Shown: positions 23,478 through 32,688, counted from the first letter of the stretch. The stretch is 39,502 bases of DNA from Bradyrhizobium macuxiense (GCF_001542415.1 NZ_LNCU01000022.1:100967-140468), one strand, 5' to 3'. The notes: generated by a model from the sequence alone, not told the origin. Numbers and translations: made by a program.

Positions 23478-25585
23478 GCCGCCGCCACCACGCTGCGCGA
23501 CCGCTGCCGCCACTGCCACAGCACCAGCACCGCGGCGAGCGTGAAGCCCGCAGCATCCGAGAAGGGGAAATCGCCGAGCAGGCAGAGCGCCCCGGCAAAG
23601 GCCACAACCAGTTCAATCAGCGTCAGCCGCGTGAACAGGAAGCCGATCGCGACCACGCCGAACAGCGCGATCGCAACCAGCGCCTTGAAGGTCGCGAGCG
23701 CCACCGCGCCGTACAAGCCGAGTTGGGCGACCATCGGATCGTTGGTCTGCAGCATCAACGCCGGCGAATAGACAAAGATGAAGGGAATGACATAGCCGGC
23801 GAGCGCGATCCGCATCGCCTCCCAGCCGATCTTGTCGGGATTCTCCTTGGCGATCGGCGCCGCCGCCAACGCCGCAAGCGCCACCGGCGGCGAAAGGTCG
23901 GCCATGATGCCGTAGTAGAACGCGAACATGTGGCTCGCGATCAATGGCACGCCGAGCTTCGCCAGCGCGGGCGCGGCGAGCGCTGCGGTGATGATGTAGG
24001 TCGGGATGGTCGGAATGCCGGTGCCGAGCAGGATCGACAGCAGCATGGTCATGATCAGCGCCAGGAACAGGCTCTTGGCGCCGAGACCGATGATCCAGCT
24101 GCCGAAGATGGTGCCGACACCGGTCTGCGTCATCATGCCGATGATGGTCCCGACGATGGCGCAAGCCATGCCGACGGTCAGCGCCGACTTGGCGCTGTCG
24201 GCGAGCGAATCGCGGCAGGCGGCGAGTGTGGCACGGCCGCCGCGGGTGATCGCAGCGATCACGACGAGACCGGCGACGACGCTCGCAACGGGAACGATCT
24301 CGAGCCCGTTGCGCGAAACCGCCGCGACCACCAGCGCCAGACCAATCCAGAAGATATAACGCACGACGGTATTGGAGAAGCCGAGCGTGATACTCGCGCC
24401 AAGGATCAGCGCGACCGTCAACGCGAGCCCCATGCTGCCGGCATAGAGCGGCGTGAAGCCCTCGAACAACATGTAGACCAGCGCGGCAAGCGGCAGCACC
24501 AGGTACCAGCGCGCCACCAGCGCCTTCCAGGCGCTCGGCGTTTCCGAACGCTTCATGCCGACGAGGCCGTGCTTGCCGGCCTCGAGATGCACCATCCAGA
24601 ACGCGGACGCGAAGTAGAGGATCGCCGGGATCACCGCGGCCTTGACGATTTCGGAATAGGGAACGCCGAGCGTCTCCGCCATGATGAAGGCGACCGCGCC
24701 CATCACCGGCGGCATGATCTGCCCGCCCATCGAGGCGGTGGCCTCGACGCCGGCCGCGAAGGCGCGGCGGTAGCCGAACTTGATCATCAGGGGAATGGTA
24801 AACTGGCCTACGGTCACGACATTGGCGACGCCTGATCCCGAGATCGTGCCCATCATGCCCGAAGCGAACACCGCGACCTTGGCCGGTCCGCCGCGGGTGC
24901 GGCCGAACAGGCCGAGCGAGACGTCGGTGAAGAGCTGGATCATGCCGGCACGCTCGAGGAACGAGCCGAACAAGATGAACAGGAAGATGTAGGTTGCCGA
25001 AACGTAGATCGGCACGCCGTAGAAGCCCTCGGTGCCGAAGGAGAGATGCGTGACGATCTGGTCAAAATCGTAGCCGCGATGATTCAGCGGTGACGGCAGA
25101 TATTGCCCGAAGAACCAGTAGAGCAGACAGGCGCCGCACATCAGCGGCAGCGCCGCACCCATCAGCCGCCGCGTGCCCTCGAAGATCAGCACCGCGAGCA
25201 ACGTGCCGACCGCAAGATCTGTGGTGGTCGGATCGCCGTCGCGGGCGATCAGGTCGGCATAGAAGATCCACTGATAGAGCCCGCAGAGGAAGCCGGCGCC
25301 GCCGACGATCCAGCTCAGCGCCCGGCCGAAATTGGTCTTTGCGGTGAAATTGCCGATCAGGCCGAAGGTGAGCAGCAGCAGGAAGCCGACATGCACGCCG
25401 CGCACCACCTGGCTCGGCAGGTAGTTGAACGCCGCGACATAGAGCTGAAACACCGCGAAGGCGAGACCGATGGCATAGGCGAGATAGCCCCAGCCGCGGG
25501 GACCGAAACCCTCCGGGAAGCCGTGCTCGAAATTATCGAATTCAACGTTGACGGGTTGCTGAACGCCCTCGGCCTGCTGCTGCAT
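23474..25585 (-). CDS. TRAP transporter fused permease (DctQM-type, TAXI system)
   Basis: A 703-residue membrane protein from ATG 25585 (GGGGG nine bases upstream). It combines the small 4-TM Q-like part (about 40-160) with the large 12-TM M-like part. Typical M-subunit stretches are GSFLERAGMIQLFTDVSLGL, RTRGGPAKVAVFASGMMGTI and SGSGVANVVTVGQFTIPLM (with the SGSG loop), and ATASMGGQIMPPVMGAVAF. Fused 4TM/12TM permeases work with TAXI-type binding proteins in Na+- or proton-driven uptake of dicarboxylates or other organic acids. The TAXI protein gene lies 186 bases upstream, separated by a repeat element, and the DUF1850 gene is coupled downstream. Confidence 0.9.
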   Translation of the reverse strand: MQQQAEGVQQPVNVEFDNFEHGFPEGFGPRGWGYLAYAIGLAFAVFQLYVAAFNYLPSQVVRGVHVGFLLLLTFGLIGNFTAKTNFGRALSWIVGGAGFLCGLYQWIFYADLIARDGDPTTTDLAVGTLLAVLIFEGTRRLMGAALPLMCGACLLYWFFGQYLPSPLNHRGYDFDQIVTHLSFGTEGFYGVPIYVSATYIFLFILFGSFLERAGMIQLFTDVSLGLFGRTRGGPAKVAVFASGMMGTISGSGVANVVTVGQFTIPLMIKFGYRRAFAAGVEATASMGGQIMPPVMGAVAFIMAETLGVPYSEIVKAAVIPAILYFASAFWMVHLEAGKHGLVGMKRSETPSAWKALVARWYLVLPLAALVYMLFEGFTPLYAGSMGLALTVALILGASITLGFSNTVVRYIFWIGLALVVAAVSRNGLEIVPVASVVAGLVVIAAITRGGRATLAACRDSLADSAKSALTVGMACAIVGTIIGMMTQTGVGTIFGSWIIGLGAKSLFLALIMTMLLSILLGTGIPTIPTYIITAALAAPALAKLGVPLIASHMFAFYYGIMADLSPPVALAALAAAPIAKENPDKIGWEAMRIALAGYVIPFIFVYSPALMLQTNDPMVAQLGLYGAVALATFKALVAIALFGVVAIGFLFTRLTLIELVVAFAGALCLLGDFPFSDAAGFTLAAVLVLWQWRQRSRSVVAAA

Positions 25586-25666
25586 CGAATCATTCCCCCA
25601 CGCCGTGCCCGCGACGTCAATATCCACTGTCCGCCCACCGAAAGCCGCGTCAGGTAAAACGCGCCC

Positions 25667-25750
25667 CGTCATTGCGAGCAAAGCGAAGCAATCCATCGCG
25701 CCGCAAGTGGGGAGATTGATTGCTTCGTCGCGTCGCTCCTCGCAATGACG
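25667..25750. repeat. Palindromic repeat between TRAP genes
   Basis: CGTCATTGCGAG (25667-25678) is the exact complement of CTCGCAATGACG (25739-25750). An inner pair GAAGCAATC (25685-25693) / GATTGCTTC (25718-25726) extends the fold. This is a common CGTCATTGCGAG-type element of alphaproteobacterial chromosomes. It lies in the transcribed gap between the TAXI protein and the permease, so the folded RNA could set their relative expression. Confidence 0.78.
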
Positions 25751-25771
25751 GCAAGGAGCAGACGTCCGCCC

Positions 25772-26719
25772 TTACTTGATCAGGCCCTTTTCCTTGTAGT
25801 AGCGGATCGCGCCGGGGTGCAATGGCACCGGACTGCCGTTCGCCGCCGTCTCCAGCTTGATCTCCTTGCCTGCGGCGTGGGCGTTCGCCAGTTCCGGCAG
25901 CGATTCGTAGATCAGCTTGGTCATCTGATAGGCGAGATCGTCGGAGACCGCGCTGGAGGTGACGAGGTAGTTCACCACCGCCGCGGTGGGCACATCCTTG
26001 TCCTGGCCGGTATAGGTGTTGGCCGGGATGATCACCGAGACGAAGGGCGGACCGATCTTGTCGACGGTCTCCTTCGGCACCGACACCACACTGATGTCGG
26101 TCGACGTCGAGAGATCCTTCAGCGAGGCGACGCCGAGGCCGGCCGACTGCAGCGTCGCGTTGAGCTGACGGTTCTTCATCAGGTCGACGGATTCTGCGAA
26201 CGCGAGATACTCGACCTTGCCGAGGTCCTTGTAGCTCATGCCGGCGGCCGCAAGGATCGCGCGCGAATTGAGCTCGGTACCGGATTTCGGTGCGCCCACC
26301 GACAGGCTCTTGCCCTTGAGATCAGCGAGCGTCTTGATGCCGCTTTCGCCGGTCGCGACGATCTGGATGTAGTTTGGATAGATCGCGCCGATGGTGCGCA
26401 GCTTGTCGAGCTTGCTCTTGAAGCCGGCTTCCGCGTCGCCTTCCCAGGCGGCTTTCAGCGAATCACCCAGCGTGAAAGCGAGTTCGCCACGGCCTTGCTG
26501 CAGCAGCACCAGATTCTCGACCGACGCCTTGGTGGCCTGCACCTGGGTCTTCACGTTCGGAATCTTCTCGCCGTAGATTTTGCCGATCGCGACGCCGAGT
26601 GGGTAATAAACGCCGGAAGTCCCGCCGGTCAGCACGTTAATGAACTGCTCGGCCTGGGCGACAGGCGCCGAAAAAACGCTGGCTGCCATGATCGCAGCAG
26701 CCATCAACTTCAAATTCAT
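25772..26719 (-). CDS. TAXI-family TRAP substrate-binding protein
   Basis: A 315-residue periplasmic protein with a signal peptide of about 23 residues (MNLKLMAAAIMAASVFSAPV, cleavage near AQA-EQ). The mature start FINVLTGGTSGVYYPLG is the hallmark of TAXI (TRAP-associated extracytoplasmic immunogenic) proteins. VQATKASVENLVLLQQGRGE and LAFTLGDSLKAAW also belong to the fold. It delivers the ligand to the fused permease encoded downstream. The ATG at 26719 has CTAGGGGAGAAT about 8 bases upstream. The ligand is unknown. The upstream 670 bases are the likely regulatory region. Confidence 0.92.
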   Translation of the reverse strand: MNLKLMAAAIMAASVFSAPVAQAEQFINVLTGGTSGVYYPLGVAIGKIYGEKIPNVKTQVQATKASVENLVLLQQGRGELAFTLGDSLKAAWEGDAEAGFKSKLDKLRTIGAIYPNYIQIVATGESGIKTLADLKGKSLSVGAPKSGTELNSRAILAAAGMSYKDLGKVEYLAFAESVDLMKNRQLNATLQSAGLGVASLKDLSTSTDISVVSVPKETVDKIGPPFVSVIIPANTYTGQDKDVPTAAVVNYLVTSSAVSDDLAYQMTKLIYESLPELANAHAAGKEIKLETAANGSPVPLHPGAIRYYKEKGLIK

Positions 26720-27389
26720 CCGTATTATTCTCCCCTAGAGCCCGCCGGAAATTGGCCGGACACGTCCGCCCGGTCAACCCAGCCAAACGACGCATGCGAT
26801 GTCGCAGGCGCGTCGCAGGTGGCTATCAACACCGGATGCCGGAACCCGGCGCCCATCGCGCGAGGTATTACCTGCAGCCGTCTGAAACGCCCTTGGCGCG
26901 AGCGCTCGACTCTTGCTGCCGCTGCTTGACCGGTTCGCAGCAGTCGCCACCACAGAGGCGCTTGCATCCGCGGCGGATTCGATCTTCGCGTGGGCGCTCG
27001 CCGTGCTTGCGGGCGCACTCGGACAATCTGATGCCTGAAACATCGCGAGCGGCAACAACGACACGCGACTCAACTGCATGGACTCCACTGAGCAGATAGC
27101 GCGTCGCGCGCGACTCCCTCGATCGATCGGAGATCGATGATCTCGCCATCGGCGCGCGCAACTGATTCGCTTCACGTGATGCAACTTCATGTCCAACAAT
27201 GGTGCAGATGTCGCACCAACAACGATGCATCAACACAGTTGTTAATGTCGTCTCTCGATGACACACGAAGCCGCTATTTCCGGCGACCGTCGTGAACTCG
27301 GCAATCGCGCTCCATGAACGCCAGATGACGCATTTATTGCAGGCGGCCCTGCGACAGTACGTACCATTTCGTCCGCAATTTAATTCGAA
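26720..27389. other. Long non-coding gap between TAXI and EAL genes
   Basis: This 670-base divergent gap has no frame with protein-like composition; the longest leftward frame (27199-26774) is Ser/Arg-rich without pattern. The part from 27100 to 27389 is AT-richer and carries small dyads such as ATCGATCGGAGATCGAT, plus runs of GCAAC/TGTTG, and presumably the promoters of both genes. No riboswitch, tRNA or attachment site is recognised. Confidence 0.4.
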
Positions 27390-27419
27390 TTGGAGGCTTT
27401 AAGGTTATCGAAGCAATGC

Positions 27420-28718
27420 ATGTATGATCCCGAAATTTCCATGATTGCCATCGCCGCTCCGATGTACGACTCGGTCGGGGCTACTCCGGATACGGCGGGC
27501 ATGAATCACATCAGTCAAATCGGATACGCGCGAGCCGGCTGGTTCGGGCATCGCAAGCTGACACCGCGCGCCTGCATCGCGGACAGCAAAAAACACCTTC
27601 GCACATTCCTTGCGGAGGCACTCGACGATCTCGGCTTCATCACCAGTGAATGCGGTCAGGCCGACGAACTTGACGCTGTATTGGATGCGGAACGACCCGA
27701 TCTGCTGGTGCTCGGAGTGTCCGTGGACGGGATCGAAGTCAGTAAAATTCTCGAGACTTTGGTCAGAAAGGAATATGGCGGCAAGGTCCTGGTCATCGGT
27801 CTGCCCGACTCGATCATCGTAAAGGCGGTCCGGCAAATTGGCGACGAGTACGGTATCGCGATGCTACCGGCATTACCGACACCGTTCAGCGCGGCAACCC
27901 TTCGTGACACTCTTGCGTCACTGTTGCCGGTCGAGCCCGCGCCAAGTCCCGCTGTCGACGTGCCCGAAGCGTTGAAGGCCGGCTGGCTCGAGCTCTGGTA
28001 TCAGCAGAAGATCCATCTGCGCACGCTGGTTCCGAGCGGGGCCGAGGCGCTGATCCGGATGCGCCATCCCGCATGGGGCGTCGTTCCGCCGGCCTACTTC
28101 ATTCCCGATGAGGGCGACCCGCACTTTCAGGCGCTGTCCGAATTCGTCATCGACCGGGCGATCGAGGACTGGCGATATCTGCTCGAGCAGAAAGGGCCGG
28201 TTGATCTCTCGATCAACCTGCCGATCTCGTTTCTCGCCAACGCCGACGCGGTACGCGAGCTCTGCCAGCGGATGCCGGATCACCCTGCATTCGCAGGTCT
28301 CCTGATCGAGATCGACAGCACAGAGTTGATCGACAATCTCGATCTTGCGATCGATGTCGCCAGACGCGTACGCCTGCACAACATCGCCATCTCGATCGAC
28401 AATGTCGGCGCCAATTGGCCGTCCTTGATGGGACTTGAGCCCTTCCCCTTCGTCGAGCTGAAGGTCGATCATCAGTTCGTCACCGGCTGCGCGGATCAGC
28501 GCTTGAAGCAGACGGTGTGCCGCCGAATCGTCGAGCTGGCCCACGACAACGGCGCACGCGTCGTTGCGCAGGGGGTCGAGACGCGCGGGGACTTTCTCGC
28601 CGCACACGACATGGATTTCGATCTGGTCCAGGGTTACCTGTTCGGCAAACCAATGGGCATCAGGAAGTTTGCAAGATCGCGCCTTCAGCTTCCGCCGGAA
28701 AAGGACGTCGCGATCTGA
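27420..28718 (+). CDS. Degenerate receiver-EAL domain protein, probable c-di-GMP binder or inactive PDE
   Basis: A 432-residue protein from ATG 27420; TTG 27390 and ATG 27501 are other possible starts. Residues about 50-165 form a receiver-like domain, but Gly99 sits where the phospho-accepting Asp should be (DLLVLGV). Residues about 195-425 form an EAL domain. The E-A-L motif (209-211), Asn266, Lys348 and Gln404 are kept. The DDFG motif is Asp-Asn-Val-Gly (327-330), the catalytic Glu of AEGVE is Gln384, and the TE position reads Asp-Ser. With three metal or catalytic positions changed, hydrolysis of c-di-GMP is unlikely. A sensor or scaffold role is more probable. It stands alone, convergent with the lyase gene. 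Confidence 0.82.
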   Translation: MYDPEISMIAIAAPMYDSVGATPDTAGMNHISQIGYARAGWFGHRKLTPRACIADSKKHLRTFLAEALDDLGFITSECGQADELDAVLDAERPDLLVLGVSVDGIEVSKILETLVRKEYGGKVLVIGLPDSIIVKAVRQIGDEYGIAMLPALPTPFSAATLRDTLASLLPVEPAPSPAVDVPEALKAGWLELWYQQKIHLRTLVPSGAEALIRMRHPAWGVVPPAYFIPDEGDPHFQALSEFVIDRAIEDWRYLLEQKGPVDLSINLPISFLANADAVRELCQRMPDHPAFAGLLIEIDSTELIDNLDLAIDVARRVRLHNIAISIDNVGANWPSLMGLEPFPFVELKVDHQFVTGCADQRLKQTVCRRIVELAHDNGARVVAQGVETRGDFLAAHDMDFDLVQGYLFGKPMGIRKFARSRLQLPPEKDVAI

Positions 28719-28730
28719 CAGCGGACCTCG

Positions 28731-29633
28731 TCAGGCCTGCGCGCTGCGATCGATTGCGCGCAGCGCCTCGCCGCGGGCGATCAGCCGCTTGGCGTTGGAA
28801 TACGTCGGGACCTCGAGCAGCGAGCCGTCGAATTCAACGCGTCCGAGGCCCTGCGCCCGCGCCGCCTCGAAAGCCGCCACGATCCTGTTGGCCTGGCGTA
28901 GTTCCTCCTCACTCGGTGTGAGGACGCCGTTGATGATGGCGGCGTGCGCGGGATCGACCAGGCTCTTTGCGCCATAGCCCAGCCGGCGCCCCCAGATCGC
29001 GTCGCGCGCGACGCCGGCGGCATCGCTCCAGGTATAGGGACAATCGACCGCGACGACGTTGGCGGCGCGGCATTCGACCAGAAACCGTTGCCGCGCATAG
29101 GCAAGCTCGATGCCGTCGGTGCCGCGCTCGGCGCCGAGGTCGGCCGCAAGGTCCTCTGAGGCCATCAGGCAGCCGATCGTGCGCCGGCTCGCCGCGGCGA
29201 TCGCGCCTGTTTGCACCAGGCCGCGCGCGAACTCGATGTTCGGTAGCAACGCCGTCGAGCCCTCCGCAATACCGTAGTCGCGCTCGAAGCGCGTCACCGC
29301 CTCGTCGAGTTGCACCACATGATGAGGTTCGGCGACTTTCGGCAGCGCGACGATATCAGGACGCCCGCACATGACGGCCGCAAGGTCATCCATGCCATCC
29401 TGCTCGAGCGGGTTGACGCGCACCGCAACAACCGCGCCCTGCTCTCGCCAGGCCGCGTAGAGATCCGCAGCCAGCTTCCGCGCCTTCGGACGCAGCGCCG
29501 GCGGGGTGAAGTCTTCCAGCTCGTGGATCAGCACGTCGGCGCCGCTTGTGGGCGCGCGCTGCAGCACGTCCTCGTTGGCACCTTCGAGAAACAGCCAGGA
29601 GCGGCAGAGCGGGGCCGGGCGCGGCGTGCGCAT
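28731..29633 (-). CDS. HpcH/HpaI aldolase, CitE-like CoA-ester lyase
   Basis: About 300 residues from ATG 29633. The fold is that of citrate lyase beta and malyl-CoA lyase: RSWLFLEGANEDVLQRAPTS, GADVLIHELEDFTPP with the acidic loop, VRVNPLEQDGMDDL, LPKVAEPHHV, LLPNIEFARGLV (general acid/base Glu) and CLMASEDLAADLGAER with the metal-binding Asp/Glu. Such enzymes split beta-hydroxyacyl-CoA esters to acetyl- or propionyl-CoA and glyoxylate or related keto acids. The exact substrate cannot be told. The usual MaoC-like or CoA-transferase partners are not adjacent. Its start lies 20 bases after the stop of the exported protein gene to the right. Confidence 0.83.
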   Translation of the reverse strand: MRTPRPAPLCRSWLFLEGANEDVLQRAPTSGADVLIHELEDFTPPALRPKARKLAADLYAAWREQGAVVAVRVNPLEQDGMDDLAAVMCGRPDIVALPKVAEPHHVVQLDEAVTRFERDYGIAEGSTALLPNIEFARGLVQTGAIAAASRRTIGCLMASEDLAADLGAERGTDGIELAYARQRFLVECRAANVVAVDCPYTWSDAAGVARDAIWGRRLGYGAKSLVDPAHAAIINGVLTPSEEELRQANRIVAAFEAARAQGLGRVEFDGSLLEVPTYSNAKRLIARGEALRAIDRSAQA

Positions 29634-29652
29634 CACAACGCCCGCGCCGCCG

Positions 29653-30141
29653 TCACTGGAACGTCATATCTAGGCATTTCGAGATGTCGGAGCCGAGCCC
29701 GGACGAGATGGTGATGCAGCCGCGGATCTTCTGGGTGTTGTTGTCGCTCGCCCAGATCGCATAGCCGCCGGGACCGAAGAACGAGTTGGTGTTCGGCGGC
29801 TCGGTCTCGGTGGCGTCGAACGAATAGTTGCCGTCGGTATCGAAGATGCGCGGCTTCTTGGTGCAGCCGCCATCCGCCTGAACGTTGATGACCTCCTTGT
29901 TATCCCGCGTCAGCGCCAGGGACACCTGGCAGCGGAAGTATTCCGAGGTCTTGGCGTTGAACAGATAGGCATACGACCTGCAGGTCGCGGTGTTGAGCTT
30001 GCCGGCGGAGAGGCCGCGGCTGCAGGAAATCCGCTGGTTGTTGGAAAGCTTGAACTCGTCCGCCCGCGCGAACGAAGCCAGCGTCATGAACGACAGGGCG
30101 ACACCGAAACCGATCTTCACGACGTGGTGCATACGAATCAT
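29653..30141 (-). CDS. Exported protein of unknown function
   Basis: From ATG 30141 the product has 162 residues with a signal peptide MIRMHHVVKIGFGVALSFMT and cleavage near ARA-DE. The mature part has seven Cys-containing positions or pairs (ISCSRG, TATCRSY, FRCQVS, GGCTKK, RGCITI, SKCLDM), suggesting a disulfide-rich periplasmic protein. Repeated Asn/Gly/Asp turns (FDTDGNYSFDATETE, FFGPGGYAIWASDNN) suggest a beta-rich fold. No family is recognised. ATG 30132 is an alternative start. It is divergent from the gene at 30335. Confidence 0.65.
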   Translation of the reverse strand: MIRMHHVVKIGFGVALSFMTLASFARADEFKLSNNQRISCSRGLSAGKLNTATCRSYAYLFNAKTSEYFRCQVSLALTRDNKEVINVQADGGCTKKPRIFDTDGNYSFDATETEPPNTNSFFGPGGYAIWASDNNTQKIRGCITISSGLGSDISKCLDMTFQ

Positions 30142-30334
30142 CCCAAGGGTGTGTTCTGGCAATGAAGTGCTTGTAGACGGAAACGCGAAGATAGTCGCGA
30201 AGCATCCTGCGGGAAATCACAAAGTCGCGGAAATGCGTGAGTCGACTGCGCCCATTGGCGTATTGACGGATCGACGACGTTCGTGATTTGTTCAAAATAC
30301 TGGGACGACGCCATTTCTCGGCTGGAGGTGGATC

Positions 30335-30634
30335 ATGACGAATTTTTCAACCAAGACCTTTTTGACTGCAGTAGCCGTTGCCGCGCTGACCACATCCGCA
30401 TTCGCTCAGGAGGCGACGCCGTGGGAGCTGAAGACCGACATGGGCTACGCCTACGGCAAGGACGGCAAGACCGTGTCGTACAAGATGGGCACCAACAATG
30501 CCGGCACCCTGTTGAAGGGAGCGAAGAAAGTCCCGAAGGGCACGCTGTTCTTCATCGGCCACAACGGCCAGCTCTACATGCGCTCCGGCCCTTATCTCGA
30601 GGGCGACGGCAAGTTCATGTTCGGCTCGGAATAG
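30335..30634 (+). CDS. Small exported protein of unknown function
   Basis: A 99-residue protein with a clear signal peptide (TKTFLTAVAVAALTTSAFAQ, cleavage AFA-QE) and GGAGG seven bases before ATG 30335. The 75-residue mature part is basic and beta-rich: WELKTDMGYAYGKDGKTVSY, then GAKKVPKGTLFFIGHNGQLY and GKFMFGSE. No Cys. It looks like a conserved single-domain periplasmic protein with no assigned role. It is divergent from the Cys-rich exported protein, with 193 bases of non-coding sequence between them. Confidence 0.75.
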   Translation: MTNFSTKTFLTAVAVAALTTSAFAQEATPWELKTDMGYAYGKDGKTVSYKMGTNNAGTLLKGAKKVPKGTLFFIGHNGQLYMRSGPYLEGDGKFMFGSE

Positions 30635-30680
30635 GGTCCGAACGCCGGAGCGCTGCCCCGTCACAAGCGCAGGATAACGA

Positions 30681-31880
30681 TCAGAACACCGAGGCCAGTT
30701 CCTTGGCGCCGGGCTTGTTACTGTTGTAATCCATCCGCTCGTTGGTCACCGCGAGCAGCTTCGCCACCGTGTTGTGGCGGACTGCGACGGGATTGCGCTC
30801 GTAGCCGCCGCGCTGGAAGAAATTCGAGGTCGGCACCTGGTCGCGCATCGCCTGCGGCATCGTCACCATGTCGTAGCCGGTGCCGTCGCCGGTCAGGTTC
30901 ATCATCTCGAGCTCGGCGGCGGTGAGCGGTCGGTTGTAGCCCTTGGCACGCGCGAAGATGACCGAGGTCAGCAGCTTGTGGGTCTGCAGCATCGGGCCGA
31001 CGTCGACGTCGAGCACCATGGCGTGACATGCCCATCCCTGCGGCGTGTCGGCGAGCCGCGCATGCGCCGACCAGTCGTCCGGCACCGTACGCGTGAACGC
31101 GACCATCTTCTTCAGCACAGCGAGCTTGTGCTCCATGGCCTTGCGCGCCGGACCTGACGTGGCGGCAACCCGCTGCGTCAACTCGCGCACGAATTCGTGG
31201 CCCTGCTCGGCCATCAATTCCACGGTGTTGGTGGTGAGCAGCTGGTTGTAGCCGACGGCGGTCGAAATCGCGCGCTTGCCGCCGTGCTCGATGCCTGACT
31301 GCACGTCGTAGCTGCCGGTGCCGCCGGTCTCGAACGAATAGACCCGCACCGCCTGCTCCGGCGTCAGGCCCGCCGCGCGCGCATAACGGGCATAGGCGCG
31401 TTTGAATTCCACCTCATTGGCAGGACGCTGCGGTGTGAACTGGTATTGCTCGGCTGCGGCCCGGACGAAATCCGCGACCACTGGAATCTCCTTGCGCGGC
31501 GGCCGCGGCTTCCCCTCTTCCTCCTCTGGCACCGGATTCACCGGCCGCTTCGGTCCCCGATAGACCGGAGGCTGCTCAAGTACATAGTCGTCAAGTGTAA
31601 TCTGCACGCGGTCGCGGCGCTTGGCGTTGCGGGTGCGCCGCTTGTCGGCGATCGCGTCCCAATAAGCGCCCGCGTCCTGCTCGAATGCGGCGCGAGCCTC
31701 CTGATATTCCTGCAGCTTGCGGCGATAGTCGGCGATTGCCTGGGGCGACACGGCCTGCGCCATCGCGTTCGCAACGGTCGGCGGCAAAACGCTGGCCTCG
31801 CGGGCCAATACGGAGGGCGCACCCGCAGTCAGCGCGAGCGCGACAAATCCAAACCCCGGGCGAATCAATTGCGGGCGCAT
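30681..31880 (-). CDS. Exported protein, possible lysozyme-like fold
   Basis: A 399-residue protein with a signal peptide (FGFVALALTAGAPSVLA, cleavage near ALA-RE). A helical segment rich in Ala, Arg and Gln (38-95) and a Pro/Glu linker (105-130) precede the main domain. RVYSFETGGTGSYDVQSGIE followed by AISTAVGYNQLLTTNTVELM resembles the catalytic Glu and the GxGYxQL stretch of lytic transglycosylases. The similarity is only by eye. The C-terminus has ERMDYNSNKPGAKELASVF. If correct, it would act on peptidoglycan in the periplasm. Convergent with the gene at 30335. The 178 bases before 32059 show no gene. Confidence 0.6.
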   Translation of the reverse strand: MRPQLIRPGFGFVALALTAGAPSVLAREASVLPPTVANAMAQAVSPQAIADYRRKLQEYQEARAAFEQDAGAYWDAIADKRRTRNAKRRDRVQITLDDYVLEQPPVYRGPKRPVNPVPEEEEGKPRPPRKEIPVVADFVRAAAEQYQFTPQRPANEVEFKRAYARYARAAGLTPEQAVRVYSFETGGTGSYDVQSGIEHGGKRAISTAVGYNQLLTTNTVELMAEQGHEFVRELTQRVAATSGPARKAMEHKLAVLKKMVAFTRTVPDDWSAHARLADTPQGWACHAMVLDVDVGPMLQTHKLLTSVIFARAKGYNRPLTAAELEMMNLTGDGTGYDMVTMPQAMRDQVPTSNFFQRGGYERNPVAVRHNTVAKLLAVTNERMDYNSNKPGAKELASVF

Positions 31881-32058
31881 GAACCTCTTGTAGCAAGCGC
31901 AGGCGCGAAGTCAGCCCGGAATTCCCCGGTCCGCGCGCGCCGCGATGCCGCGGAGTTGCGCCGCGAAAACAACATCTTTACCGACGCGACGCAGCCCCTT
32001 GTGGCGTGCCTCGCCCGAAAGATGAACAGCCGTTAACGCGGGCGCGTTCATGATCCGC

Positions 32059-32688
32059 CTACTTCCACGCAAACACCGGCTGCTCGAGATCGGCGACGCG
32101 GGTGTCGCGCCCTGCCAGCACTTCGCGGAATTGATAGATCAGTGCCGCCGTCGGCGCATGGATGAGCCGGCCGCCGAGGCGGAACCGTATCACACGCCGC
32201 GCACTCTCGGGGATCGAGACGAAGGTGAACGCGTCAGCAGCCTCGACGGCGTCGAGCCCGATGCGATGCACCGAGGCGACCTCGTCCGGGTTCGGCACGA
32301 TCGCAGCCTTGCTTCCCGCCCAGACCACGACCGGCGTGATCAGATAGCCCGAGCGTGTCGGATAATCGTCGAGTACGCCGAGCACGTCGCTCTCGCCGAG
32401 CGAAAGTCCGACCTCCTCATGCAGCTCGCGCAGCGCGGCCTGGGCCTGCGTCTCGCCGGAATCGCAACGCCCGCCCGGCAGCGCCCATTGCGCGCTATGT
32501 GCACGAAGGCTCGCGCTGCGGCGGGTCAGCAGGAAGGCGGTGTCGTGGCCGTCATCGCTTTCGGTCAGCGCGAGCGCGACCGCCGCGCGCTTCAGCGTCG
32601 GTGTCGCTTCCGCCGGCGTCCGGCGCGTGAACGCGGCACAGAGCTCTGCGATATTCCGCCGGGTGGCATCGTCAAATGTGCGGGCCAT
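32059..32688 (-). CDS. Nudix hydrolase, CoA-pyrophosphatase-like
   Basis: A 209-residue enzyme with a perfect Nudix box from Gly73 to Leu95 (GRCDSGETQAQAALRELHEE, then VGL), matching G-x5-E-x7-REU-xEE-x-GU. The preceding LLTRRSASLRAHSAQWALPGG resembles the CoA pyrophosphatase subgroup (LLxxR-xxxLRxHxGQ-xAxPGG), which splits CoA or acyl-CoA into phosphopantetheine and 3',5'-ADP. The Tyr/Pro-rich GYLITPVVVWAGS strand is typical. It is divergent from the thioesterase gene, 90 bases away; a shared acyl-CoA theme is possible. Confidence 0.88.
   Translation of the reverse strand: MARTFDDATRRNIAELCAAFTRRTPAEATPTLKRAAVALALTESDDGHDTAFLLTRRSASLRAHSAQWALPGGRCDSGETQAQAALRELHEEVGLSLGESDVLGVLDDYPTRSGYLITPVVVWAGSKAAIVPNPDEVASVHRIGLDAVEAADAFTFVSIPESARRVIRFRLGGRLIHAPTAALIYQFREVLAGRDTRVADLEQPVFAWK

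Noticed and set aside
26774..27199. 141-residue leftward frame in the TAXI-EAL gap
   Set aside because: Composition is Ser/Arg/Ala-rich with no domain pattern, and neither its start nor its position is supported.
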